Shown in pieces: positions 55,681 through 64,000 of a DNA stretch of 64,000 nt. The DNA is from Bacillus cereus (GTDB lineage: Bacteria; Bacillota; Bacilli; Bacillales; Bacillaceae_G): NCBI RefSeq assembly GCF_002584535.1, contig NZ_NUOT01000044.1, forward strand, positions 27,805-91,804, written 5' to 3'. The position numbers were made by a program, and so were the translations under genes. The notes under the pieces are model-generated. The model had not been told where the DNA came from. It worked only from the letters and a program-made list of their open reading frames with translations, and did not search any database. Position 1 is the stretch's first letter. Every line of letters begins with the position of its first letter.

Positions 55681-55777
55681 CTATTTGTGAGTAGTAAGAC
55701 CCCGTCTCAAGGTTCAGAGGGAAACGAGGAAGAGAAGGTGGGCTGATGAAGAAAACCCCACGGATTAAAGTTTTACT

Positions 55778-56896
55778 TTATTTTAATGGTGACCCTTTAA
55801 TAAATTTCCATAAATCATGAAATACATGGGCCTTGTGCAATGTGTTTAATAGTACTAATGTAACTGGACCGATGATTAATCCTAAAAAACCATATAGTTT
55901 AAATCCGACGAACAATGCAATAAGCGTCGATAATGGATCGAGTCCGATGTTGGATGATAACACTTTTGGTTCCATGATTTGTCTTTGAACAATGACAACA
56001 ATATATAAAATAAGTAGGCCGATTGCGAAGGCTGTATCTCCTGTGAAAAATACATAGATAACCCAAGGAACAAAGACTGCTCCTGTTCCTAAATAAGGAA
56101 GTAAGTCTACAATTCCTGTAATGATTGCAATTGTGATAGCATACGGTACACGTAAAATTAATAATCCGATTAGTACGATGACGGTTGTCATAGACACAAG
56201 TGTGAGTTGTGCCTTTACAAACCCAAATAGTGCTTTTCGTAAATCGACAAAAATAGTTTTTCCGTATCCGTGTAGGCGATTTGGCAGCAAGCGTTTTCCT
56301 TTATGAGCAAGTGCATGCCAATCAAAACTAATAAAGAAAGTTGCTAATAAGATAAAGACAAGAACTGTTAAAGTTGTTGGGAGTGCACTAATGAAGTTTG
56401 TTAATCCGCTTATAATAGCAGTCAACAAGTCCTTCATCTGCTTTGTTGCGTCCGTTCCTAGATTTTGAATGTTTTGTGTAATGGTATATTGTTGTGATTC
56501 ACCAAGATGATTAAATTTAGAAATTAAATCATCATATAAAGGCATAATATTATTGAGTGCAAATTGCTGTGCATACTGTACAATTGCTGGAAACTTCTCT
56601 GTGACGATTTGTAGTAAGTAAGTTGTGGCGGAAATCGCTTCTGTTACAAGATACGTAACGAGTCCGACTAAGGCGCCAAACACGAGAACTAAGCTGACGA
56701 GTACCGCTAAGGCACGGGGAAATTGTAATTTTTGATTGAGAAAATTTACGACTGGATTAATCAAGTAAGCAAAAGCTAATGCGATGATAAAAGGGTATAT
56801 AAGACCTGAAACATACAAAAGCGCATAAAACCCAATTATTGTTGCTAGAATGACAAATATAAGTCGCAATATCATATACAGTGAGTTTCGATTCAA
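55778..56896 (-). CDS. ytvI: AI-2E-family membrane protein YtvI (sporulation)
   Basis: The 372-aa polytopic membrane protein has about seven to eight helices in the AI-2E/PerM arrangement. N-terminal helices (residues 8-30, 33-50, 62-85) come first, then a soluble segment (FPAIVQYAQQFALNNIMPLY). C-terminal helices follow, including the loop IVDLLPYLGTGAVFVPWVIY and GLIIGPVTLVLLNTL. YtvI is a conserved sporulation-associated member. The transported substrate is unknown. The start is TTG after GGGAGG. It is divergent from ytwI. Confidence 0.87.
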   Translation of the reverse strand: MNRNSLYMILRLIFVILATIIGFYALLYVSGLIYPFIIALAFAYLINPVVNFLNQKLQFPRALAVLVSLVLVFGALVGLVTYLVTEAISATTYLLQIVTEKFPAIVQYAQQFALNNIMPLYDDLISKFNHLGESQQYTITQNIQNLGTDATKQMKDLLTAIISGLTNFISALPTTLTVLVFILLATFFISFDWHALAHKGKRLLPNRLHGYGKTIFVDLRKALFGFVKAQLTLVSMTTVIVLIGLLILRVPYAITIAIITGIVDLLPYLGTGAVFVPWVIYVFFTGDTAFAIGLLILYIVVIVQRQIMEPKVLSSNIGLDPLSTLIALFVGFKLYGFLGLIIGPVTLVLLNTLHKAHVFHDLWKFIKGSPLK

Positions 56897-57274
56897 AGGT
56901 GTTTACCTCCCATTCCAAATCGTATTTATGTTATAGTGGAATGATGGATTTATCCCGCTATTTACGGGCGGTGTAAAGCAATTTGCTCGTAAAAGCCTGA
57001 CGGCGAGGGCTAATTGACAGTAAAAAATCCCCTATACTGATTGACAAGAGCCTCATTTAATCTACTTTTTATTTTACCTGTTTCTTATAAGAAAAGAAAG
57101 GAGAGTGCTTGTCTTTCTTGGTAAATGTAAACATCGTATTTAAGGGGTTGAAGGTCTGTATATATCATCTATATTGATTAATAAATATTTATCATTTATA
57201 GCATGTATAACGATGTGTTTAACAGAATTTTTTTTTGTAAACAGGTTCATTATTTTCAGAAAGGAAGTGTAATC
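56897..57274. other. Intergenic region between ytvI and ytwI
   Basis: There is no gene. TTGACA-like strings at 57013-57018 and 57040-57045 lack well-spaced -10 boxes. A GGCGGTGT/AGCCTGAC GC-richer patch lies near 56965-57010. I see no clear RNA or repeat. Confidence 0.4.
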
Positions 57275-57736
57275 ATGATTAGTCAATCCACGTTATTTTT
57301 ATTCATACTTCTTATTATTGGACTTATTGCTAAAAATCAATCACTCACTGTAGCAGTTGGTGTTTTATTTTTATTAAAGTGGACGTTTTTAGGAGATAAG
57401 ATTCTACCATATCTACAAACAAAAGGAATTAATCTTGGTGTAACGGTAATTACGATTGCGGTTCTTGTTCCAATAGCTACGGGTGAAATCGGATTTAAGC
57501 AGTTGAGTGAAGCGGCTAAATCTTATTACGCATGGATTGCTTTAGCGTCAGGAATAGCGGTCGCTCTCTTGGCAAAAGGAGGAGTACAGTTATTAACGAG
57601 TGATCCTCATATTACAACTGCGCTCGTATTTGGAACAATTATAGCAGTTGCGTTGTTTAATGGAGTCGCTGTAGGACCATTAATTGGAGCGGGAATTGCG
57701 TATGCGGTGATGAACATTATACAAATGTTTAAGTGA
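57275..57736 (+). CDS. ytwI: UPF0756 (DUF441) membrane protein YtwI
   Basis: The 153-aa integral membrane protein has four to five helices. It starts MISQSTLFLFILLIIGLIAK. Family features are NQSLTVAVGVLFLLK, the loop TKGINLGVTVITIAVLVPIA, then SYYAWIALASGIAVALLAKG and a final helix (VAVGPLIGAGIAYAVMNII). Function is unknown. I chose the ATG at 57275, with AAAGGAAG upstream, over a longer frame lacking a ribosome binding site. A long hairpin lies downstream. The order ytvI, ytwI, citZ is the B. subtilis order. Confidence 0.9.
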   Translation: MISQSTLFLFILLIIGLIAKNQSLTVAVGVLFLLKWTFLGDKILPYLQTKGINLGVTVITIAVLVPIATGEIGFKQLSEAAKSYYAWIALASGIAVALLAKGGVQLLTSDPHITTALVFGTIIAVALFNGVAVGPLIGAGIAYAVMNIIQMFK

Positions 57737-57862
57737 AAAATTTTATTGTAATATAAATTTTTTGAATTCTTTCCATTCACAAAAGTCAGATAATTGTTTA
57801 TAATGTAATTAGAAAACTTTTCAAAGGTTACATAGCAGCGAAGACTTACACCAGATAAAATA

Positions 57863-57912
57863 AAAACAACATAAAACAATTTTTACTGATGTTGTTTTAT
57901 GTTGTTTTTATC
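57863..57912 (+). terminator. Long hairpin terminator after ytwI
   Basis: An 18-bp perfect stem (57863-57880 and 57893-57910), based on ACAACATAAAACAA / TTGTTTTATGTTGT, has A and T runs outside. It lies about 125 bp after the ytwI stop. Confidence 0.8.
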
Positions 57913-57931
57913 ATAAACTCTTCGAAACTAG

Positions 57932-58072
57932 TTTTCCTCACCATCTGTTGTTCTAAGCGTGAGGATTCGAGGAGAAACTCACGCTCATGCTTTACAACAA
58001 GCAATGGAACTACAAGATGGGAACATCACAGCAAATTTGCATGATCGTGCATTTTGCTTGCCTAAAGAGTGA
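57932..58072 (+). pseudogene. Coding-like relic upstream of citZ
   Basis: A 46-codon open stretch reads RIRGETHAHALQQAMELQDG, then NITANLHDRAFCLPKE and a stop. It has a protein-like composition but no start codon with a ribosome binding site, and a TAG directly in front. It looks like the 3' end of a lost gene. I recognise no parent family. It may also be a chance ORF. Confidence 0.35.
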
Positions 58073-58156
58073 ACGGGCGTTCATAATTTATATGGGGAAG
58101 CAAACAAATATAAGGGAGCAAGGTTGGGAGAATTTTCAGAAAAAGGAGAGAGTGTA

Positions 58157-59272
58157 ATGACTGTTATTCGAGGTTTAGAAGGGGTAGTAGCAACAACATC
58201 ATCCGTGAGTTCTATTATTGACGATACATTAACGTATGTTGGGTATAATATTGATGATTTAGCGGAAAACGCTACGTTTGAAGAAGTGGTATACTTACTG
58301 TGGCATCGTAAACTTCCTAATGAAGAGGAATTAAATGAGTTAAAAGAATCTTTATCGGAATATTCTAAAGTTCCAAGTGAGATTTTATCATATTTAAAAC
58401 AAGTAGATTTAAAGATTGCACATCCGATGTCAGTTTTACGAACAGCGATTTCCATGTTATCATTATACGATGAGAGTGCTGAATTAATGGATGAGAAGTC
58501 CAATTATTTGAAAGCGGTTAAATTACAGGCTCAAGTAGGTACTCTTGTTGCAGCATATGCAAGAATTCGTAAAGGTTTAGAAGTTGTTGAGCCACGAAAA
58601 GATCTATCATTAGCTGCAAACTTTATCTATATGTTAAATGACCGCGAACCAAATGAAGTAGAAATCGAAGCTTTTGATAAGGCGCTTGTGCTTCATGCGG
58701 ATCATGAATTAAATGCTTCTACATTTACAGCACGTGTTTGTGTTGCGACGCTTTCAGATGTATATTCTGGAATTACAGCAGCAATTGGTGCTTTAAAAGG
58801 ACCTCTTCATGGCGGTGCGAACGAAAATGTAATGAAGATGTTAAAAGAGATTGGTGAAGAAGAAAATGTAGAGTCCTATATTCATAACGCACTTCAAAAT
58901 AAAGTTAAGATTATGGGATTTGGCCATCGCGTATATGAAAATGGTGACCCACGTGCGAAACATTTACGTGAAATGTCTAAGAGATTATGCGTGCTTTTAG
59001 GAGAAGAGAAATGGTATAATATGTCTATCAAAATCGAAGACATTGTCACAAAAGAAAAAGGTCTTCCACCAAATGTCGATTTCTATTCTGCTTCTGTTTA
59101 CCATTGTTTAGGAATTGATCATGATTTATTTACACCAATCTTTGCGATTAGTCGTATGTCAGGTTGGTTAGCTCATATTTTAGAGCAATATGAAAACAAC
59201 CGTTTAATCCGTCCGCGTGCTGATTATAATGGACCAACGCATCAACGTTATATCCCATTAGCGCAACGATAA
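58157..59272 (+). CDS. citZ: Citrate synthase
   Basis: Citrate synthase condenses oxaloacetate and acetyl-CoA at the entry of the TCA cycle. The 371-aa product is the short Gram-positive form. The catalytic histidine is in GALKGPLHGGANENV near residue 220, the second in GFGHRVYENGDPRAKH near 260, and the aspartate in PPNVDFYSASVYHCLG near 310. I chose the ATG at 58157 after AAAGGAG. It heads the citZ-icd-mdh cluster. In B. subtilis it is controlled by CcpA and CcpC. I see no unambiguous site here. Confidence 0.97.
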   Translation: MTVIRGLEGVVATTSSVSSIIDDTLTYVGYNIDDLAENATFEEVVYLLWHRKLPNEEELNELKESLSEYSKVPSEILSYLKQVDLKIAHPMSVLRTAISMLSLYDESAELMDEKSNYLKAVKLQAQVGTLVAAYARIRKGLEVVEPRKDLSLAANFIYMLNDREPNEVEIEAFDKALVLHADHELNASTFTARVCVATLSDVYSGITAAIGALKGPLHGGANENVMKMLKEIGEEENVESYIHNALQNKVKIMGFGHRVYENGDPRAKHLREMSKRLCVLLGEEKWYNMSIKIEDIVTKEKGLPPNVDFYSASVYHCLGIDHDLFTPIFAISRMSGWLAHILEQYENNRLIRPRADYNGPTHQRYIPLAQR

Positions 59273-59433
59273 TTTAAAAACACTATTTTGATAGTGTAAA
59301 TACACTTTCAAAAGTCTGATTTTTTTGCAAAGATGTAATGATTGGAATATTTTAATTTGACTAACGGTTTGAACTGAGGGTTTTATTCCCTCAGTTTCAT
59401 ACATATGAAATTTCAAACATGGGGGTTATCACA

Positions 59434-60726
59434 GTGACGACAGGAGAAAAAATTACTGTAACGAATGGTGTTATGAATGTACCGAACAATCCAATTATTC
59501 CTTTTATTGAAGGAGATGGAATTGGACCAGATATTTGGGCAGCAGCATCTCGTGTATTAGAAGCGGCTGTTGAAAAAGCTTATGATGGTGAGAAGAAAAT
59601 CGTTTGGAAAGAAGTGCTTGCAGGGGAAAAAGCATTCAACCAAACAGGTGAATGGTTACCAGAAGAGACGTTAAATGAGATCCGTGAATACTTGATTGCA
59701 ATTAAAGGCCCACTTACAACTCCTGTTGGTGGTGGTATCCGTTCTCTAAACGTAGCACTTCGTCAAGAATTAGATTTATACGTATGTTTACGTCCAGTTC
59801 GTTATTTTGAAGGTGTTCCTTCACCTGTAAAACGTCCGGAAGATACTGATATGGTAATTTTCCGTGAAAATACAGAAGACATTTATGCTGGTATTGAATA
59901 TGCACAAGGATCTCCAGAAGCGCAAAAAGTGCTTGAGTTCTTAAAAGAAACAATGGGTGTAAATAAAATTCGCTTCCCAGAAACATCAGGAATTGGTATT
60001 AAACCAATTTCAGAAGAAGGGACAAAGCGTCTTGTTCGTGCTGCGATTCAATATGCAATTAACGAAAAACGCTCTTCTGTTACATTAGTTCATAAAGGAA
60101 ACATTATGAAATTTACAGAAGGTGCTTTCAAAAACTGGGGTTATGAAGTAGCGGAACAAGAATTCAGTGATAAAGTATTTACTTGGGCTGAATATGACCG
60201 CATTGTTGAAAAAGATGGTAAAGATGCAGCGAATAAAGCGATGGCAGCAGCTGAAGAAGCTGGCAAAATCATCGTTAAAGATTCTATTGCAGATATCTTC
60301 TTACAACAAATTTTAACACGTCCACGTGAGTTCGATGTTGTTGCAACAATGAACTTAAATGGCGATTATATTTCTGATGCACTTGCAGCACAAGTAGGTG
60401 GCATTGGTATTGCACCTGGTGCAAACATTAACTATGTTACTGGGCATGCTATTTTTGAAGCTACACATGGTACAGCTCCAAAATATGCAGGTTTAGATAA
60501 AGTAAATCCATCTTCTGTCCTTCTTTCAGGAGTATTATTATTAGAGCATTTAGGATGGAATGAAGCTGCGAAATTAGTAACTGCTTCAGTAGAAAAAACA
60601 ATTGCTTCAAAAGTGGTAACATATGACTTCGCACGTCTTATGGATGGTGCAACTGAAGTGAAATGTTCTGAATTTGCTGATGCCCTTATTAATAATATGG
60701 ACTTAGCGGTAATCAAAAACGCATAA
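59434..60726 (+). CDS. icd: Isocitrate dehydrogenase (NADP)
   Basis: This enzyme oxidises isocitrate to 2-oxoglutarate. The 430-aa product has [20 protein letters not shown] at the N-terminus, the substrate-binding loop [20 protein letters not shown] near residue 95 and [15 protein letters not shown] near 145. [20 protein letters not shown] lies near 305 and [13 protein letters not shown] near 340. The GTG at 59434 is preferred, eight bases after GGGGG. The upstream ATG overlaps this ribosome binding site. It is the middle gene of citZ-icd-mdh, 20 bp from mdh. Confidence 0.97.
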   Translation: MTTGEKITVTNGVMNVPNNPIIPFIEGDGIGPDIWAAASRVLEAAVEKAYDGEKKIVWKEVLAGEKAFNQTGEWLPEETLNEIREYLIAIKGPLTTPVGGGIRSLNVALRQELDLYVCLRPVRYFEGVPSPVKRPEDTDMVIFRENTEDIYAGIEYAQGSPEAQKVLEFLKETMGVNKIRFPETSGIGIKPISEEGTKRLVRAAIQYAINEKRSSVTLVHKGNIMKFTEGAFKNWGYEVAEQEFSDKVFTWAEYDRIVEKDGKDAANKAMAAAEEAGKIIVKDSIADIFLQQILTRPREFDVVATMNLNGDYISDALAAQVGGIGIAPGANINYVTGHAIFEATHGTAPKYAGLDKVNPSSVLLSGVLLLEHLGWNEAAKLVTASVEKTIASKVVTYDFARLMDGATEVKCSEFADALINNMDLAVIKNA

Positions 60727-60746
60727 TTTAAAGTGAGGGAGAAATT

Positions 60747-61685
60747 ATGACAATCAAACGCAAAAAAGTATCAGTCATCGGTGCAGGATTTACAGGAGCA
60801 ACAACAGCATTCTTATTAGGACAAAAAGAGCTTGCAGATGTTGTATTGGTGGACATTCCACAACTGGAAAATCCAACAAAAGGGAAAGCGTTAGATATGT
60901 TAGAAGCAAGCCCTATACAAGGTTTTGACGCTAACATTATCGGCACGTCTGATTACGCAGATACTGCTGATTCTGACGTTGTTGTTATTACAGCGGGTAT
61001 TGCACGTAAACCAGGTATGAGCCGTGATGATTTAGTAGCGACAAACTCTAAAATTATGAAAAGTATTACACAAGATATCGTAAAACATTCACCAAACGCA
61101 ATTATTGTTGTGTTAACAAATCCAGTTGACGCAATGACATATTCTGTATTTAAAGAAGCTGGATTCCCGAAAGAGCGCGTTATCGGTCAATCTGGTGTAT
61201 TAGATACAGCTCGTTTTCGTACATTCATCGCACAAGAATTAAATCTTTCTGTTAAAGACATTACAGGATTCGTTCTTGGTGGTCACGGTGATGATATGGT
61301 ACCTCTTGTACGTTATTCTTATGCAGGCGGTATTCCGTTAGAAACATTAATTCCAAAAGAGCGCTTAGATGCAATCGTAGAACGTACGCGTAAAGGCGGC
61401 GGTGAAATTGTAAGTTTACTAGGAAACGGTAGTGCATACTACGCACCAGCTGCTTCTTTAGTTGAAATGACTGAAGCGATCTTAAAAGATCAACGCCGCG
61501 TATTACCGGCTATCGCATACCTTGAAGGTGAATATGGATATAGTGACCTTTACCTAGGTGTACCAGTAATTCTAGGTGGTAACGGAATTGAAAAAATTAT
61601 CGAATTAGAACTTCGTGAAGAAGAAAAAGAAGCGTTAGATCGTTCAGTAGAATCTGTACGTAACGTTATGAAAGTTCTTGTTTAA
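60747..61685 (+). CDS. mdh: Malate dehydrogenase
   Basis: This enzyme oxidises malate to oxaloacetate with NAD. The 312-aa product belongs to the lactate/malate dehydrogenase family. The Rossmann loop is [29 protein letters not shown] near residue 88 carries the substrate arginines typical of [18 protein letters not shown] lies near 128, and the catalytic histidine is in [18 protein letters not shown] near 180. AGTGAGGGAG precedes the ATG. It is the last gene of the TCA cluster, ended by a strong terminator. Confidence 0.97.
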   Translation: MTIKRKKVSVIGAGFTGATTAFLLGQKELADVVLVDIPQLENPTKGKALDMLEASPIQGFDANIIGTSDYADTADSDVVVITAGIARKPGMSRDDLVATNSKIMKSITQDIVKHSPNAIIVVLTNPVDAMTYSVFKEAGFPKERVIGQSGVLDTARFRTFIAQELNLSVKDITGFVLGGHGDDMVPLVRYSYAGGIPLETLIPKERLDAIVERTRKGGGEIVSLLGNGSAYYAPAASLVEMTEAILKDQRRVLPAIAYLEGEYGYSDLYLGVPVILGGNGIEKIIELELREEEKEALDRSVESVRNVMKVLV

Positions 61686-61697
61686 TACAAAATATAT

Positions 61698-61735
61698 GGT
61701 AGAAAAAGATTCGGACTCCGAATCTTTTTCTACTA
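61698..61735 (+). terminator. citZ-icd-mdh terminator
   Basis: A 17-bp perfect stem (61699-61715 and 61717-61733) with core AAAAAGATTCGGA / TCCGAATCTTTTT. Confidence 0.92.
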
Positions 61736-61900
61736 TTTAGAGTATTATTTTTTTAAAATAACATGAAAACGCTATCATTAATTGTATCCTACAATGGAAA
61801 CATAGACTTATAATATACAGTGCCCTCATTATAGTAGCGCTTCGGATAATATATTGCTTTTGGTAGGATAATAAAATAAAACTTGGAGGGGGATTGTAAC

Positions 61901-62374
61901 ATGTTAAAGAAAAAAATTCAAATTGGTCGTCGAATGGATGAGATTACAGTAGGAGAAAAGTTATCTATCACTGAAAAAATTGAGGATAAAGATCTATTAT
62001 TGTATTTAGGATTAACAAATGATTCCAATCCGTTATATATCCAGCATGATTATGCATCCCAAACTCCGTATGAAAAGCCAATTGTACCAAGCATTATGTT
62101 AACGGGTATAATTACAACGGCAGTTACAAAATATTTACCAGGTCCAGGTAGTCATGTTGTTAGGAAAGATCTAACTTTTGTGAAACCAGTTCATCATTAT
62201 GAAACATTGCAAATTCATTTTGAAGTTGTAGCGGTTTCGGAGGAAGAACATACAATTGATATGCGTGTATTCGCTTATGATGAAAATGAAGAAGTAGTTG
62301 TAAAGGGTGTATTAACGGTAGCACCGCCTTACAAATCGGCTTCTATTTTAGAAAAAGCATTAGATAATTTTTAA
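61901..62374 (+). CDS. MaoC-like hotdog-fold dehydratase
   Basis: The 157-aa protein has a single MaoC/R-hydratase hotdog domain. The catalytic motif reads GLTNDSNPLYIQHDYA near residue 40, keeping the Asp and His of enoyl-CoA hydratases. VPSIMLTGIITTAV follows near 65. It probably hydrates or dehydrates an acyl thioester. The substrate is unknown. I chose the ATG at 61901, nine bases after GGAGGGGG. It lies between mdh and phoPR and ends before a palindromic terminator. Confidence 0.85.
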   Translation: MLKKKIQIGRRMDEITVGEKLSITEKIEDKDLLLYLGLTNDSNPLYIQHDYASQTPYEKPIVPSIMLTGIITTAVTKYLPGPGSHVVRKDLTFVKPVHHYETLQIHFEVVAVSEEEHTIDMRVFAYDENEEVVVKGVLTVAPPYKSASILEKALDNF

Positions 62375-62395
62375 TAATGAGTTCGTGTGTAATAA

Positions 62396-62437
62396 AAAAT
62401 CGTACTAATCTATCATATGATAGATTAGTACGATTTT
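62396..62437. terminator. Perfect 42-bp palindrome, bidirectional terminator
   Basis: Two 21-base arms (62396-62416 and 62417-62437) are exactly complementary with no spacer. The centre is ATCATATGAT and the ends are AAAAT/ATTTT. It lies between the MaoC gene and the convergent 46-aa gene. Confidence 0.85.
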
Positions 62438-62446
62438 AAGTATAAC

Positions 62447-62587
62447 TTAACTGAAAAAACCTTCTACAAACCCTTCTGAGAAATCAACGATGCTAGTTTG
62501 TAATGTTCCCCAGTTTGAAAAGCAGACAGTAAAACCAACTACAAATAATAAAGTGAAGCCAAGTAGTACCCATTTTTTGCGATTCAT
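62447..62587 (-). CDS. Small membrane protein (46 aa)
   Basis: The short gene encodes a basic start (MNRKKW), one strong transmembrane helix (VLLGFTLLFVVGFTVCF) and an outside tail with SNWGTLQTSIVDFSEG. GAGGGG lies nine bases before the ATG. The palindromic terminator follows directly. Such single-pass proteins are common in Bacillus. No family or role is recognised. Confidence 0.68.
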   Translation of the reverse strand: MNRKKWVLLGFTLLFVVGFTVCFSNWGTLQTSIVDFSEGFVEGFFS

Positions 62588-62684
62588 TTTGAATTCCCCT
62601 CTTAATTTATGAATCTTTATGTCCGAATTTAATAATGTTAATTGTTACATTTTAAGGAGAGAGAAGTCAAGTGGGTATCTGTCT

Positions 62685-63008
62685 TTAACCACGTGGCCAA
62701 AGAATAATAAACACACCAATAAGGCAAACCGCTGCACCAGCCCAATCGAACAAATCAGGTGTTTTCTTATCAATCATCCATCCCCATAGTAAACTCATTA
62801 CAATAAACACGCCGCCGTAAGCTGCGTATATACGGCCGAAACTAGAAAATACTTGGAATGTTGCAATTACGCCGTATAAGCATAAAATGATCCCGCCAAT
62901 TAGGCCAAACCAAATGGAACCGCCTTCTCTTATCCATTTCCAGATGAGGTATCCACCACCAATTTCAGCTAGTCCGGCAAGAATGAAAATAACAGCTGCT
63001 TTAAACAT
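62685..63008 (-). CDS. YnfA-family small membrane protein
   Basis: The 107-aa protein has four transmembrane helices and the YnfA/UPF0060 signature: [19 protein letters not shown] near residue 11, [15 protein letters not shown] near 38, [20 protein letters not shown] near 58 and an ending [20 protein letters not shown]. The fold resembles small multidrug resistance proteins, but transport has not been shown for most members. AGCGATGG is a weak ribosome binding site. It is divergent from phoP. Confidence 0.92.
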   Translation of the reverse strand: MFKAAVIFILAGLAEIGGGYLIWKWIREGGSIWFGLIGGIILCLYGVIATFQVFSSFGRIYAAYGGVFIVMSLLWGWMIDKKTPDLFDWAGAAVCLIGVFIILWPRG

Positions 63009-63179
63009 GAATATGTACCATCGCTTTCTATTAGATATATTTTCCTGTATAACTATAGTACAATCAAACTTAGTGAATAGACAATTCTATTGAGAGGGGA
63101 ATTGTTTTCTAGTATGATGAGAATAACGGGGAAATACTAGGATGAAGAAGGTTTCAAGTCTATAACTTGGAGGAAGAGA

Positions 63180-63896
63180 ATGAGTAATAGAATTTTAGTT
63201 GTTGATGATGAGGAGTTTATTTTAACTTTAATTGAATTTAATTTGCAGCAAGCAGGATTTGAAGTCATAACAGCAATGGATGGCGAAGTGGCACTGCATA
63301 AAGCGACAACTGAACGTCCAGACCTGATCATATTAGATTTAATGCTTCCGAAAATGGATGGTATGGAAGTGTGTAAAGAATTACGTTTACAGCGTATTAT
63401 GACACCTATTTTAATGTTAACAGCGAAAGATGATGAATTTGATAAGGTGTTAGGTCTTGAGCTTGGGGCAGATGATTATATGACAAAGCCGTTTAGTCCG
63501 AGGGAAGTTGTTGCTCGTGTGAAGGCAATTTTACGTCGTACGAAATTGCAAGAAGAACAAGTTCCAGAAGTGCAGGATGAAAATAGCATTATGATTACTG
63601 ATTTAAAAATTTTACCTGAGTTTTACGAGGCGTATTTCCAGGGGGAAAAGCTAGAGCTAACGCCGAAAGAATTTGAGCTACTTGTATATTTAGCAAAAAA
63701 TAAGGGCCGTGTGTTAACACGTGATCAGTTACTAAGTGCTGTATGGAACTATGATTTTGCTGGAGATACAAGAATCGTCGATGTTCATATTAGTCATTTA
63801 CGAGATAAAATTGAAAAGAATACGAAAAAGCCAGCATACATTAAAACAATTCGTGGATTAGGTTATAAATTAGAGGAGCCAAAGGGGGATGAATAA
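63180..63896 (+). CDS. phoP: Phosphate response regulator PhoP
   Basis: This OmpR-type response regulator is the activator of the phosphate-starvation regulon, paired with PhoR. The 238-aa product has a receiver domain with the acidic pocket VVDDEE, the phospho-aspartate in LIILDLMLPKMDG near residue 53, and the conserved lysine in DDYMTKPFSPREV near 102. The C-terminal winged helix is ELTPKEFELLVYLAKNKG, RIVDVHISHLRDKIE. TTGGAGGAAG precedes the ATG. Its stop overlaps the phoR start by eight bases, indicating coupled translation. Assignment follows synteny with mdh. Confidence 0.95.
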   Translation: MSNRILVVDDEEFILTLIEFNLQQAGFEVITAMDGEVALHKATTERPDLIILDLMLPKMDGMEVCKELRLQRIMTPILMLTAKDDEFDKVLGLELGADDYMTKPFSPREVVARVKAILRRTKLQEEQVPEVQDENSIMITDLKILPEFYEAYFQGEKLELTPKEFELLVYLAKNKGRVLTRDQLLSAVWNYDFAGDTRIVDVHISHLRDKIEKNTKKPAYIKTIRGLGYKLEEPKGDE

Positions 63897-64000
63897 ATTC
63901 CGCTCGAGGCTTCTCTTTACATTTGTTTCTCTGATTATTCTTATTTTAGTTGGACTAGGGGTACTGCTCGAAACGGTGTTTGAGAACTACTATATTGATC
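63889..64000 (+). CDS. phoR: Phosphate sensor histidine kinase PhoR (5' part)
   Basis: Only the first 37 codons are in the window. They start MNKFRSRLLFTFVSLIIL and continue as a single membrane helix (ILVGLGVLLE), then TVFENYYID at the edge. A short basic N-terminus followed by a transmembrane helix is the expected start of PhoR. The ATG overlaps the phoP stop by eight bases. The sensor, HAMP, PAS and kinase domains lie beyond the end of the window. Confidence 0.85.
   Translation, partial: MNKFRSRLLFTFVSLIILILVGLGVLLETVFENYYID

Noticed and set aside
55743-55755. CTGATGA followed by GAAA, resembling a hammerhead ribozyme core
   Set aside because: The two core strings are almost adjacent, leaving no room for stem II. 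I see no matching stems I and III around them. It is likely chance.

Overview
The window is chromosomal DNA of a low-GC, spore-forming Firmicute, almost certainly a member of the Bacillus cereus group. The gene order from rpsD to phoP-phoR is the one known from Bacillus subtilis (rpsD, ytsP, refZ, ezrA, nifZ, thiI, sspA, ytcI, ytcJ, nadF2, ytfI, ytfJ, tpx, ytxK, ackA, argGH, ytkL, ytoI, ytpI, nrnA, ytrI, ytrH, dnaE, ytsJ, accDA, pfkA, pyk, ytvI, ytwI, citZ-icd-mdh, phoPR). It carries sporulation genes (an alpha/beta SASP, ytfJ, ytrI, ytrH, ytvI) and short dispersed intergenic repeats of the kind described for the B. cereus group. No tRNA, rRNA, prophage, transposase, CRISPR array or recognisable defence island is visible.

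Region 1 to 20 kb is mostly conserved housekeeping. It holds rpsD with its S4-type leader and strong promoter, a methionine gamma-lyase beside a free-methionine sulfoxide reductase, the FtsZ-ring regulators refZ and ezrA, a LysR/EamA divergent pair, the sulfur-transfer pair cysteine desulfurase-thiI, a SASP, an acyl-CoA synthetase, NAD kinase 2, the ytfI-ytfJ pair, thiol peroxidase with a PerR-like box, ytxK and ackA.

Region 20 to 43 kb is more variable. It has argGH with an ARG-box-like operator, ald, ytkL, ytoI and nrnA, interleaved with small accessory genes: a DinB-fold protein, a serine hydrolase, a PhnA-type protein, a cupin-GNAT-DUF operon, a DUF2785 protein and several small membrane proteins. 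It also contains gene relics and structured repeats. The most unusual stretches are the hairpin-module array at 21944-22377, two paralogous membrane proteins with identical Gly/Cys/Asp-rich tails at 32.5-33.8 kb, the relics at 33.8-34.1 kb, a broken lipoprotein gene at 37.1-37.4 kb and a pair of direct repeats at 42.1-42.4 kb.

Region 43 to 64 kb is central metabolism and replication: ytrHI, dnaE, malic enzyme with a GntR regulator, accDA, pfkA-pyk, fxsA, ytvI, ytwI, the citZ-icd-mdh TCA cluster, a MaoC hotdog protein, a YnfA transporter and phoPR (phoR cut by the window end). Glycolysis (pfkA, pyk), malonyl-CoA synthesis (accDA), malate/pyruvate interconversion and the first TCA steps lie side by side.

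Most genes are separated by clear rho-independent terminators, many usable in both directions between convergent genes. Several start codons are GTG or TTG, chosen from the spacing of the ribosome binding site. Three small genes (59, 52 and 46 codons) and one candidate 30-codon ORF are reported. I did not find a convincing new multi-gene system. The best leads are the structured repeats and the paired Gly/Cys-tail membrane proteins.
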